From the NCBI GenBank assembly GCA_034429695.1, contig DAOUGC010000261.1, forward strand, positions 1-29,841: 29,841 bases of DNA. The letters run 5' to 3'. The notes under the pieces were generated by a model, which ran no database searches, was not told the DNA's origin, and was given only the letters and a program-made list of their open reading frames with translations. The stretch is from DAOUGC01 sp034429695 (GTDB taxonomy: Bacteria > Chloroflexota > Anaerolineae > Anaerolineales > Anaerolineaceae). Both the position numbers and the translations under genes were made by a program. Numbering within the stretch: the first letter of the stretch is position 1; every line of letters begins with the position of its first letter. Shown one piece after another: positions 1 to 6,987 of this stretch.

Positions 1-223
1 GGGTGACCCCTGGCTCGGGGGTGGAAGTCACCGTTGGGGTGAAGGTGGGCAGCGCGGCAGCCGTGCCGGTCAGGCTCATACTGACGGAGGTGACGGCTGC
101 GTCCAGGGTGGCCTGCAGGGGGTCCGCGGCTGCGGCTTGCACCCGGGCAGGCGCGCAGGCGGAGAGCGCCAGTGCCGCGATGGGGATGATCAGAAATGCC
201 GTTACGGGCAGAAGTTTTTTCAT
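1..223 (-). CDS. Thr/Pro-rich lipoprotein, N-terminal part only (runs off the window)
   Basis: A reading frame begins with ATG at 223-221 on the minus strand and stays open to the window edge (74 codons visible). It starts with a lysine-bearing n-region (MKKLL), a hydrophobic core and a lipobox ending LSAC, so Cys21 should be lipidated and the protein anchored on the outer face of the membrane. After about 30 residues it becomes rich in Thr and Pro (TFTPTVTSTPEP), a linker style common in Chloroflexota surface proteins. It lies 27 bp downstream of the MBOAT gene on the same strand, so it is probably the next gene of that operon. In dlt operons this place is taken by the extracytoplasmic acyl-accepting enzyme DltD, but the catalytic part, if any, is outside the window, so no function can be assigned. 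Confidence 0.75.
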   Translation of the reverse strand, partial: MKKLLPVTAFLIIPIAALALSACAPARVQAAAADPLQATLDAAVTSVSMSLTGTAAALPTFTPTVTSTPEPGVT

Positions 224-250
224 ATTGAAGGGTTTTATCCTGTCAATTGC

Positions 251-1687
251 CTAAAAACCAAACAACCGGCTGAAAACCTGCACGGCTGCATCCGGTGTGG
301 GCAGGGCAAACCACACCCAGCCGAGCGCCACATAGTGAAAGGTCAACAGTATGCCTGCAATGGTGAAAACGGCCCGCAGGCGGGGACGCTGATCCAGGTC
401 GGGCAGGCGCGTTCCCACCCATTCTGAATAGCGGTTTTGCACGAACATGCCCAGCCCGTGCCACATGCCCCACAACACAAAATTCCATGAGACCCCATGC
501 CACAGACCAATCAAAATCATGGTCGAGATCTGCATGATCAACAGGGTGGCGGTGGTGGATATTTTTGTGCGCCTCAACTGGCGGGTGATGGGGTTGAAGT
601 AGTACCCCCTGAACCATGTGGTGAGCGTCATGTGCCAGTTGTTCCAGAACTGGGTCAGATTGGGCTTGAGATAGGGCGCATTGAAGTTTTCGGGCAGACG
701 CACACCCGCCAGCGCCCCGATGGCGATGGCAATGTCAGTGTAGCCTGAAAAGTCAAAGAAGATCTGGAAGGCGTAGGCGTACACCATCAGCCATGCCCAG
801 CCGGCTCCCTGCACCTGCCACGCATTCTGGGCATTGAGCGCGATCAGTGCCAGGCTGTCGGCGATGGCGAACTTCTTAAGCAGTCCCAACGCCAGCCGTT
901 TGGCGGCAAAGGAGAAGTCATCAACCGCCAGCGTGAGTGGTTTGCGCAGGTCCTTGATGAAACGATCCAGTCGATCAATGGGACCGGCGGTGAAAGCCGG
1001 GTAGAACACTGCGTAAGAGACGTACTCGGGCAGGCTCACGGCTGGCAGGCGGCCCGCCTGCCGGTCACGGAAGGTGTGGATCAGGCGGAAAGACAGGTAT
1101 GAGAAGCCCAGCCAGCGGATGTCCAGCGCCGAGGCGCGTTCAACGCCCTGCCCGGCAAGGTCCCGCAGCCCAACGCTGATCCCCAGCGCAATGGAGGGGG
1201 TTTTAAGCGCCAGCAGCAGCGCCACCAGGCCTGCGATGGCGGCCCACAGCACGGCATATGCCGCCCTGCCGGTAACCGTGCGCGCCAGCCCCCAGCCGAT
1301 CAAACCGGCCAGGACAGCCATACCGGCGGCCAGCCAGATGTGCGGCGGGCGGTTGGGGGTGAGGAGCAGATCAAAGGGCAGGTAACGCAAGGCGGCTGCC
1401 AGCAGCGCCACCCCCACCAGGATGATCAGCCCCCACAGCGTCTCACGCCGGGAGCGTTCTTCTGGTTTGGCGGTGAGCGCCCAACCCAGCCCGGCAAGTG
1501 CCAGGGTGAGTGTGGGCAGCCAGTAATCCATGTAGCGCACCGGCACGGATGGCTGCATCCAGTACACCGCCAGCGCACTGATGGCGGTGAGGGCGTATAC
1601 ACGACCGCTTGCCAGGCGGGCGCGCGAAAACGCCAGCCGGTAGGCCAGCGTGACGGCCAGGAAGATCAGGATGTGCGTCAGCGTCAT
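251..1687 (-). CDS. MBOAT-family membrane O-acyltransferase (DltB/AlgI-like)
   Basis: Predicted polytopic membrane protein of 478 residues that would move an acyl group across or onto the cell surface. The MBOAT core is clear: FFDFSGYTDIAIAIG (about 310-324), then NFNAPYLKPNLTQFWNNWHM with His352, and GLWHGVSWNFVLWGMWHG with His397 and His410. His352 and His397 match the two conserved histidines of DltB/AlgI proteins. The N-terminal 150 or so residues contain several additional hydrophobic segments. Start ATG at 1687 has only a weak Shine-Dalgarno sequence, so translation may be coupled to the microprotein gene ending 39 bp upstream. The immediate neighbour is a DltX-like microprotein, which favours a DltB-type envelope-polymer acylation role over alginate acetylation. 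The acyl group and the acceptor are unknown; no dltA or dltC homologue is visible here. Confidence 0.9.
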   Translation of the reverse strand: MTLTHILIFLAVTLAYRLAFSRARLASGRVYALTAISALAVYWMQPSVPVRYMDYWLPTLTLALAGLGWALTAKPEERSRRETLWGLIILVGVALLAAALRYLPFDLLLTPNRPPHIWLAAGMAVLAGLIGWGLARTVTGRAAYAVLWAAIAGLVALLLALKTPSIALGISVGLRDLAGQGVERASALDIRWLGFSYLSFRLIHTFRDRQAGRLPAVSLPEYVSYAVFYPAFTAGPIDRLDRFIKDLRKPLTLAVDDFSFAAKRLALGLLKKFAIADSLALIALNAQNAWQVQGAGWAWLMVYAYAFQIFFDFSGYTDIAIAIGALAGVRLPENFNAPYLKPNLTQFWNNWHMTLTTWFRGYYFNPITRQLRRTKISTTATLLIMQISTMILIGLWHGVSWNFVLWGMWHGLGMFVQNRYSEWVGTRLPDLDQRPRLRAVFTIAGILLTFHYVALGWVWFALPTPDAAVQVFSRLFGF

Positions 1688-1726
1688 GGAAGGGGTGGGT
1701 GCTCGGTTGACCGGGTTGCAGGCAGG

Positions 1727-1867
1727 CTAGAAGCCCTGGTAGATCCACAGCGGGGCGCTGTCGGCGGTGACGATCACCACCAGGATGATGATCAGGCACA
1801 ACGCCAGCGCAATAAAATTTTCACGGGTGAGGATGTACTGGCGGAGAAAGCCTAGCGGCTTGCGCAT
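1727..1867 (-). CDS. 46-residue single-pass microprotein, DltX-like
   Basis: A 46-codon frame (ATG 1867-1865, TAG 1729-1727) that general gene callers can miss. The protein has a basic N-terminus (MRKPLGFLRQY), one hydrophobic helix at about residues 18-34 and an extracytoplasmic tail ending SAPLWIYQGF. The ending aromatic-Ile-Tyr-x-x-Phe is the pattern I know from DltX, the microprotein next to DltB whose C-terminal tyrosine is reported to carry the D-alanyl group between DltB and DltD. The start lies inside the end of the upstream lipoprotein gene (16 bp overlap), suggesting translational coupling, and the MBOAT gene begins 39 bp downstream. Size, topology, tail motif and adjacency to an MBOAT all agree. 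What is inferred is that Tyr43 is an acyl carrier; the acyl group need not be D-alanine. Confidence 0.8.
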   Translation of the reverse strand: MRKPLGFLRQYILTRENFIALALCLIIILVVIVTADSAPLWIYQGF

Positions 1868-2238
1868 ACCAGCCACTCGCCCTCCCGATTGACCACATCA
1901 AAGGTGCGGCCAGCCAGGTCAAATTCCTGTTGCTCGTTGCCGTAACTCGCCAAAATTTTACCGGTGCAGGTCACTTCCACAGCGTCGCCTTCACCGCTCT
2001 GGGTGCAAACCACGTTGTCGGTTTCAGCGGTTACGCCAATGAAGGAGTCCATTTCCAGGTAAGCCATGTCTTCAAATTCGGGGCACACGAGGGTGGACAT
2101 GGCGTCGGCATCGCCGGTGACCACGGCTTCGAAATAACTCTCAACAGCCTGCGCTGCGGCTGAATCACCGCCGCCGGTGCAGGCCGTTACGCCAAGCATA
2201 ATGGCCAGTAATAATCCTGCGAGAATCCATTTGCGCAT
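1852..2238 (-). CDS. Small NTF2-like (DUF4878-type) lipoprotein
   Basis: 128-residue lipoprotein with a signal peptide MRKWILAGLLLAIMLGVTAC; the lipobox GVTAC puts the lipidated Cys at position 20. The mature part begins with AVESYFEAVVTGDADAMSTLV, the opening helix typical of NTF2-like/DUF4878 domains, and ends in beta-strand-like segments (VEVTCTGKI, WLVCASR). It contains several cysteines besides the lipidated one, so disulfides are possible. It is the first gene of the minus-strand operon with the DltX-like microprotein and the MBOAT; it has an AAGGAG ribosome binding site 8 nt before ATG and an extended -10 promoter upstream. Related small domains are usually secreted binding or folding modules. 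Its role in acylation is not evident. Confidence 0.82.
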   Translation of the reverse strand: MRKWILAGLLLAIMLGVTACTGGGDSAAAQAVESYFEAVVTGDADAMSTLVCPEFEDMAYLEMDSFIGVTAETDNVVCTQSGEGDAVEVTCTGKILASYGNEQQEFDLAGRTFDVVNREGEWLVCASR

Positions 2239-2267
2239 ATCTTGCTCCTTGATGTCGATTGTTTGGG

Positions 2268-2276
2268 ATTATAACA
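2268..2276 (-). promoter_or_regulatory. Extended -10 promoter for the lipoprotein-microprotein-MBOAT operon
   Basis: On the minus strand the sequence reads TGTTATAAT, a perfect TATAAT with the TGn extension. It lies 29 bp before the ATG at 2238, and AAGGAG sits between the two. No good -35 box is present at the usual distance, which is acceptable for an extended -10 promoter. Confidence 0.55.
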
Positions 2277-2305
2277 CGGAGCGAACAGGCAACTCTCCAT
2301 ATGAC

Positions 2306-2331
2306 CCGCACGTGACCATTGGCACGTGCGG
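2306..2331. promoter_or_regulatory. Perfect 9-bp inverted repeat between divergent operons (candidate operator)
   Basis: CCGCACGTG (2306-2314) and CACGTGCGG (2323-2331) are perfect inverted arms around an 8-bp centre. Each arm itself contains the palindrome CACGTG. It lies between the divergent lipoprotein/MBOAT and ABC exporter operons, about 100 bp before the ABC start and about 30 bp upstream of the lipoprotein -10 box. No T-run follows on either strand, so an operator for a dimeric regulator is more likely than a terminator. Confidence 0.45.
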
Positions 2332-2428
2332 ATATGCGCTTCGGTAAGTATAGTTAGGCACGACGGGAGCAACAGGTGTGCCCGCTTCCGTCCCAGTCTC
2401 AGAAATATTTGATGTGAAAGGAAAGTCC

Positions 2429-3373
2429 ATGTCAGCCATTCTCGAAACCCATGATCTTAAGAAACACTACGGAACCCATGAAGCAGTCAAGGGCGTTTCG
2501 TTCTTCATTGAAGAAGGGGAAGTGTTCAGTCTGCTGGGACCCAACGGGGCGGGGAAAACCACCACCATCTCCATGCTCTCCACCCTGCTTACCCCCACCG
2601 CCGGGGATGCCGTGATCGGTGGTTATTCGATCACCGCCCAGCCCATGCAGGTGCGACGCCTGATCGGCGTGGTTCCCCAGGACCTGGCCCTGTACGACAC
2701 GCTCTCCGCCCGCGAGAACCTCGATTTTTGGGGCCGCATGTACGGGTTGGATGGCGCCGCGCTGCGCACCCGCATTGACCGGGTGCTTGAGCAGGTTGGT
2801 TTGATCGAACGCGCCAAAGACCGCGTTCAAACCTTTTCGGGCGGCATGAAACGTCGCCTGAACATTGCGGTGGGGCTGCTGCACGAGCCAAAAGTGGTCT
2901 TCATGGATGAGCCGACCGTTGGTATTGACCCGCAGTCGCGTCGCAACATTCTGGATGCCGTCAAAGACCTTAACCGCCAGGGCATGACCGTTCTGTACAC
3001 CACTCATTACATGGAAGAAGCCCAGGAGTTATCTCATCGGGTTGGCATCATTGACCACGGACAGATGATCGCGGTCGGCACGCAAAAGGAACTGACCCAC
3101 CTGGTGGGCGAGCATGAAACCCTGCGCCTGCACCTGGGTGAGTTGCAGGACGTGGAGCGCCTGCTGGGCGGCCTGCGCCAGTTGCCGGATGTGATCAATG
3201 CCGATTCAACCGATCATCAGGTGGTGCTGATGGTTCCGGAAGCCGAGGTGGCCCTGGCTCCAGCCATCACCTGCGCCAATGATCTGGGGATCAAAATCCG
3301 CTCGGTGGATATTCAGGAGCCCAATCTCGAGGCGGTTTTCCTGCATCTTACCGGCCGCGCGTTACGTGACTGA
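2429..3373 (+). CDS. ABC exporter ATP-binding protein (DrrA/CcmA type)
   Basis: Nucleotide-binding subunit (314 residues from the chosen start) that powers an ABC-2 exporter. Walker A GPNGAGKTT is at about 37-45, the Q-loop Gln at about 84, the signature FSGGM at about 136-140, Walker B VVFMDE at about 156-161 and the switch His in TTHYMEEAQ at about 193. After the ATPase fold comes a C-terminal extension of the kind found in drug and polysaccharide exporters (DUF4162-like). I chose ATG 2429 because AAAGGAAAG lies just before it; an in-frame ATG at 2378 has no such site and adds 17 unconserved residues. Two ABC-2 permease genes follow at 9 and 27 bp, giving one ATPase and two different membrane subunits, as in YbhF/YbhS/YbhR-like exporters. 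The substrate cannot be told from the sequence. Confidence 0.93.
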   Translation: MSAILETHDLKKHYGTHEAVKGVSFFIEEGEVFSLLGPNGAGKTTTISMLSTLLTPTAGDAVIGGYSITAQPMQVRRLIGVVPQDLALYDTLSARENLDFWGRMYGLDGAALRTRIDRVLEQVGLIERAKDRVQTFSGGMKRRLNIAVGLLHEPKVVFMDEPTVGIDPQSRRNILDAVKDLNRQGMTVLYTTHYMEEAQELSHRVGIIDHGQMIAVGTQKELTHLVGEHETLRLHLGELQDVERLLGGLRQLPDVINADSTDHQVVLMVPEAEVALAPAITCANDLGIKIRSVDIQEPNLEAVFLHLTGRALRD

Positions 3374-3382
3374 GGTGTCCTC

Positions 3383-4657
3383 ATGAAAAAAGCCTGGAAT
3401 ATTGCATTAAAAGATTTGCGCATCACCTTTCGCGACCCCGTGGCGCTGGTTCTGATGCTGGTCTCGCCACTGGCGTTGACCCTGGTGATCGTGGCTGCAT
3501 TTGGTGGGGGCGACGGGAGCTCCATGTTGCAGGATATCCCGGTGGCGCTGGTCAATCACGACCTTGCCGATGGCTACGGTGAGTTTTCGGAGTATCTGAC
3601 CGGGGCATTTGAATCAGAAGATCTGGCTGACCTGGTTGAGCCGCAAATGATGGATGACGAACAAGCGGCGCGTGCACTGGTGGATGACGACAAGCTGGCC
3701 GCGGTGGTGATCATCCCGGCTGATTTTTCCGAAGCGATTTTGCCGCCGGATATGCGTTCGGGCGATCCGACCGGGGTGCTTGGCCGTGAACCCAGCGTGG
3801 TGATCGTTTACGCCAACCCGGGCAGGTCCATTTCAGCAGGCATCGTCCGCTCGATTGTTGACACCGTGCTGGCGGATTATACCAACGGCTCCGTATCTGG
3901 CTGGGTGACCATGCTGAATCTGGTAATGAGCGGGCGGGTTGACGGCACTAATATGGAAGCCCTAAATGCAATGGGAGAAACCGTGGGACGGAAAGCCATT
4001 GAACGAACGGTTGGAGCGCAGTTGATCAGCGTGCAAACGCGGGCAACGGAAGGCGGCAACAGCTTTTCTTACCTGGCTTACATGGCGCCGAGCATGGCAA
4101 TCCTGTACCTGATGTTCACCACGTCGCAATCAGGGCGCAGCATTTTGGTGGAACGCGACAACGGTACGCTGCCGCGCATGCTGGTCAGCCCCACCCGCCG
4201 CTGGGAAGTGCTGGGCGGCAAAATGCTGAGCACTTTTTTGACCGGCCTTGGGCAAATGCTCATTCTCATCATTACCGGTCATTATTTCTTCCATCTCAAC
4301 TGGGGTCCCGCCAATGCGGTCATTTTGGTGACGATTGCGCTGGTGGCAGCCGCGGTGGGCTGGGGGTTGGTGGTGGCGGCGTTCGCCCGCACCCCAGGAC
4401 AGGCTGGAGCGATTGGCACCGCCATCAATTTGACTTTTGCTGCGCTGGCTGGCAACTTTGTGCCGCGCATGGCTTACCCCAAATGGTTACAGTCACTCGG
4501 CGCGATCACACCGAATGCATGGGGATTGGATTCTTACTATGACCTGATCAACGGCGCCACCCTGACGGACATGGTTCCCGCGTTGATCGCCCTGACCACG
4601 ATGGCTGTGGTGATGTTTGCTGTAGCCATCCTTGGTTTCCGCCGCCAATACCGCTAA
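3383..4657 (+). CDS. ABC-2 type exporter permease, first subunit
   Basis: 424-residue membrane subunit. Topology is that of the ABC2_membrane_3/YhgE-like group: one N-terminal helix (about 22-43), a large extracytoplasmic domain (about 44-225) and five or so C-terminal helices (about 230-420, including the segments beginning YMAPSMAILYLMF, LTGLGQMLILIITG and VILVTIALVAAAVGW). A cytoplasmic stretch with SILVERDNGTLPRMLVSPTRRW is the usual coupling region near the ATPase. The gene starts 9 bp after the ATPase stop and precedes the second permease, so the three should be co-transcribed. The paralogue at 4688 shares the same topology but only modest similarity, consistent with a heterodimeric channel. 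Family membership is firm; the exported compound is unknown. Confidence 0.9.
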   Translation: MKKAWNIALKDLRITFRDPVALVLMLVSPLALTLVIVAAFGGGDGSSMLQDIPVALVNHDLADGYGEFSEYLTGAFESEDLADLVEPQMMDDEQAARALVDDDKLAAVVIIPADFSEAILPPDMRSGDPTGVLGREPSVVIVYANPGRSISAGIVRSIVDTVLADYTNGSVSGWVTMLNLVMSGRVDGTNMEALNAMGETVGRKAIERTVGAQLISVQTRATEGGNSFSYLAYMAPSMAILYLMFTTSQSGRSILVERDNGTLPRMLVSPTRRWEVLGGKMLSTFLTGLGQMLILIITGHYFFHLNWGPANAVILVTIALVAAAVGWGLVVAAFARTPGQAGAIGTAINLTFAALAGNFVPRMAYPKWLQSLGAITPNAWGLDSYYDLINGATLTDMVPALIALTTMAVVMFAVAILGFRRQYR

Positions 4658-4687
4658 ACGCGGCGCATAGAATGAGCAGGTGATGTG

Positions 4688-5896
4688 ATGAAAAAGATTT
4701 TTGCGATTGCATGGAACGACATCAAGATCGAGTTCTCTGAACGATCCACGCTGGTTTTCTTCCTGCTGCTGCCGGTTGTTTTCACCACCGTGGTGGGTAT
4801 GGGTCTGCAAAATATGTACGGCTCGAGCGACGAAGACCCGCGCGTGGCTTTTGTGGTGGTCAATGAGGATGAAGGCGGGTTCGGCGATCAGTTGGTGGAT
4901 GTGCTGGAGCAATCGGATGTGGTGCGCCCTGTAATGGAAGACGCCGTCACCGCCGCCGCCCGCTTGAATGAGGAAGAAACCGTGGCAGTGCTGACCATTC
5001 CGGCTGATTTCAGCCAGGTGCTGCTGGATAACCGTGAGGCGCAGGTTGCACTGGCAACACTGCCTTCCAGCAACGGGGCGTTGTCGGTGGAACAGGCGGT
5101 GGGGGCTGCCGTGCAAAGGGTCAGCGGCGCGCTGGCTGTGGCGCACAATGCCGTGCAGGCGGCTGTTGAAGTGCGTCCATTTGAAGATGCTGCGGCTGAA
5201 CAGGCTTACTTTGATGCCGCCCTGGCTCAGGCGCAGGAATCCCTGGACGCTCCCCAGGTGACCGCGCAAACCCAGGTGGGAGAGGTGATCAAAAACGAGA
5301 TTGCTGACGGTTTTGAACAATCATCACCGGGGCAACTGGTCACGTGGGTGCTCACCACACTGCTGGGCGCTTCTGAAGTGTTTGTCAATGAACGCCTGGG
5401 TGGCACGTTGCGTCGCCTGATGATCATGCCGGTTCGTAAAGCCACCGTCTTCTCCGGCAAGATCCTGGGTCGGTTGGGCATGGGCGTGGTACAGATGGTG
5501 ATCCTGGTGGGGTTTGGCGCGCTGGTACTGGGTGTCAACTGGGGCAAATCCTACGCTGCGCTTGGACTGATGTTGCTGGCGTTTGGGCTGGCCGGAACCG
5601 CCATGGGTGTCATGCTGGGCGCTTTCTCCCGCACCCGTTCACAGGCCGGTACACTGACCGTGTTGTTCTCCATGTTGTTGGCTGCACTGGGTGGGGCATG
5701 GTGGCCGTTGGAGATCACTCCCGTCGGCTATCAGAATGTGGTGCGCGTGCTGCCGAGCACCTGGGCCATGCAGGGCTTCAAGGATGTGATTATCCGCGGG
5801 CAGGGTGTGGCAGGGGTGCTGCCTGAGGTGGGCATCCTGCTCGGTTTCGCCGTGTTGTTCTTCGCTGTTGGCATCTGGAAGATGAAGTACGAGTAG
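4688..5896 (+). CDS. ABC-2 type exporter permease, second subunit
   Basis: 402-residue membrane subunit, partner of the preceding permease. It has an N-terminal helix (about 19-40), a long extracytoplasmic domain with coiled, Ala/Gln-rich sequence (about 45-205) and C-terminal helices from about 215. The coupling region EVFVNERLGGTLRRLMIMPV corresponds to the similar segment in the first permease. ATG 4688 is taken as the start because an AGCAGGTG stretch lies at a sensible distance; GTG at 4685 is an alternative adding one residue. It is the last gene of the exporter operon and is followed by a weak hairpin with a T-run. The large external domains of both permeases suggest handling of an amphiphilic or bulky substrate, but this is inference. 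Confidence 0.9.
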   Translation: MKKIFAIAWNDIKIEFSERSTLVFFLLLPVVFTTVVGMGLQNMYGSSDEDPRVAFVVVNEDEGGFGDQLVDVLEQSDVVRPVMEDAVTAAARLNEEETVAVLTIPADFSQVLLDNREAQVALATLPSSNGALSVEQAVGAAVQRVSGALAVAHNAVQAAVEVRPFEDAAAEQAYFDAALAQAQESLDAPQVTAQTQVGEVIKNEIADGFEQSSPGQLVTWVLTTLLGASEVFVNERLGGTLRRLMIMPVRKATVFSGKILGRLGMGVVQMVILVGFGALVLGVNWGKSYAALGLMLLAFGLAGTAMGVMLGAFSRTRSQAGTLTVLFSMLLAALGGAWWPLEITPVGYQNVVRVLPSTWAMQGFKDVIIRGQGVAGVLPEVGILLGFAVLFFAVGIWKMKYE

Positions 5897-5903
5897 ATTT
5901 TTC

Positions 5904-5923
5904 AGGAATTCGGCATTCTTTTT
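5904..5923 (+). terminator. Weak rho-independent terminator candidate after the exporter operon
   Basis: AGGAAT and ATTCTT can pair (one G-T wobble) around a TCGGC loop and are followed by a short T-run. The stem is only six pairs, so this is tentative. It sits 8 bp after the stop of the second permease. Confidence 0.3.
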
Positions 5924-6008
5924 ACAAAGCTAACGGGTTTGTTCGGGAAATGGGGGCATGGGGCTTTTGCCAGTCATGGCATGGATTGGGTGAAAGTCGT
6001 GAAGAAAG

Positions 6009-6048
6009 AGCGGGCGGTGCAGAAATTTTGTGCGCTGCCCGCTATAAT
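6009..6048 (+). promoter_or_regulatory. TATAAT -10 box overlapped by a 7-bp inverted repeat
   Basis: TATAAT at 6043-6048 lies 44 bp before the hydrolase start. AGCGGGC (6009-6015) and GCCCGCT (6037-6043) form inverted arms, the second touching the first base of the -10 box. The -35 region is poor. This arrangement would suit repression or hairpin-modulated transcription; it is a sequence observation only. Confidence 0.35.
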
Positions 6049-6091
6049 TTAAGAAAAGCGCATCATTCAATGCAAACCCAGGGAGGACCTC

Positions 6092-6973
6092 ATGACCCTT
6101 GTTCCGCAATCATTAACCCCGCATCTGTACGCCTCGCAATCACGCGACTATGACATGAACAGCGCCGTGTGGCTTTCAGAAGGACAGGCTGCCCTGGTGG
6201 ACCCCGGTATCCACACCGATGAGATTGATGATCTGGTCGCATGGGTAAAAAGCCGGAATGCTGTGATTAATGCGGTGGTGTTGACCCACGGTGATTATGA
6301 CCATGTGTTGGGCCCGCGCCGTATTCCGGGCGCACAGGTGATCGCCCACAGTGCATATCCGCAAAAAGCCGCGGATGATTTTGCCTTTGCGCGCAAGGTC
6401 ATCCGGGCAGAAGGTTTTCTTGTGGAAGGTGAGGATTACAGCGCTCCGCAGGCCACCCGGCTGGTTGAGCACGGCGGGGTGCTGCAACTGGGCGCTTTGA
6501 CCCTGCAATTCCTGCACACACCGGGTCATACCCCTGATCATCTATCGATCTGGGAGCCGCAGGAGGGCGTGCTGTGTGCAGGGGACATCCTGTCGGATGT
6601 GGAGCTGCCGTATGCATCCCATTCGCTGCTGGAATACGCGCGCTCGCTGGACGTGCTCACCGGGCTGGATGTGCGCGTGCTGGTGCAGGGGCACGGCAGA
6701 TGGAGCAGTGACCCGGCGGAGATTCGCTTGCGGCTGGCGCGCGACCGTGCCTATCTGGCAGGCATCCGCGCACTGGTGGAACGCTGCCTGAGCGAGGAGC
6801 GTTCGCTGGAGTATTGCATTGGCATGTCTGAGTCGTGGCGCACACCTTATGAAGGGCAGGAGCGCCAGCACCGCATGAACGTTGAATCGGCCTGGCTGGA
6901 GCTGGGCGGTATTGGCGACCCGACCAGCATTGGGTGGAAAGCGGGCAAGATCAGTTTCCTGGATTCCAATTGA
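6092..6973 (+). CDS. Metallo-beta-lactamase-fold hydrolase
   Basis: 293-residue cytoplasmic hydrolase of the MBL superfamily (glyoxalase II/RNase Z-like fold). Metal ligands are visible: LTHGDYDH at about 64-71 (His66, Asp68, Asp70, His71), TPGHTPDH (His146), CAGD (Asp165) and GHG (His201). The usual second His of HxHxDH is an Asp here, a known variant that may change metal preference. The C-terminal third is a helical extension with a WRTPYEGQERQHR segment. GGGAGGA precedes the ATG at good spacing. The phosphotransferase gene begins 14 bp after the stop, so the two are probably one operon. MBL-fold proteins hydrolyse thioesters, lactones, phosphodiesters and more, so the substrate is open; nothing suggests antibiotic resistance. 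Confidence 0.85.
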   Translation: MTLVPQSLTPHLYASQSRDYDMNSAVWLSEGQAALVDPGIHTDEIDDLVAWVKSRNAVINAVVLTHGDYDHVLGPRRIPGAQVIAHSAYPQKAADDFAFARKVIRAEGFLVEGEDYSAPQATRLVEHGGVLQLGALTLQFLHTPGHTPDHLSIWEPQEGVLCAGDILSDVELPYASHSLLEYARSLDVLTGLDVRVLVQGHGRWSSDPAEIRLRLARDRAYLAGIRALVERCLSEERSLEYCIGMSESWRTPYEGQERQHRMNVESAWLELGGIGDPTSIGWKAGKISFLDSN

Positions 6974-6987
6974 GGTTTTAAGCGAAT

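Noticed and set aside
4493..5320. Open frame of 275 codons on the minus strand
   Set aside because: Opposite the second ABC-2 permease, which has clear family features; the antisense product has none.
5950..6153. Open frame of 67 codons before the hydrolase
   Set aside because: It overlaps the hydrolase start in another frame, lacks a ribosome binding site and covers the TATAAT promoter box.
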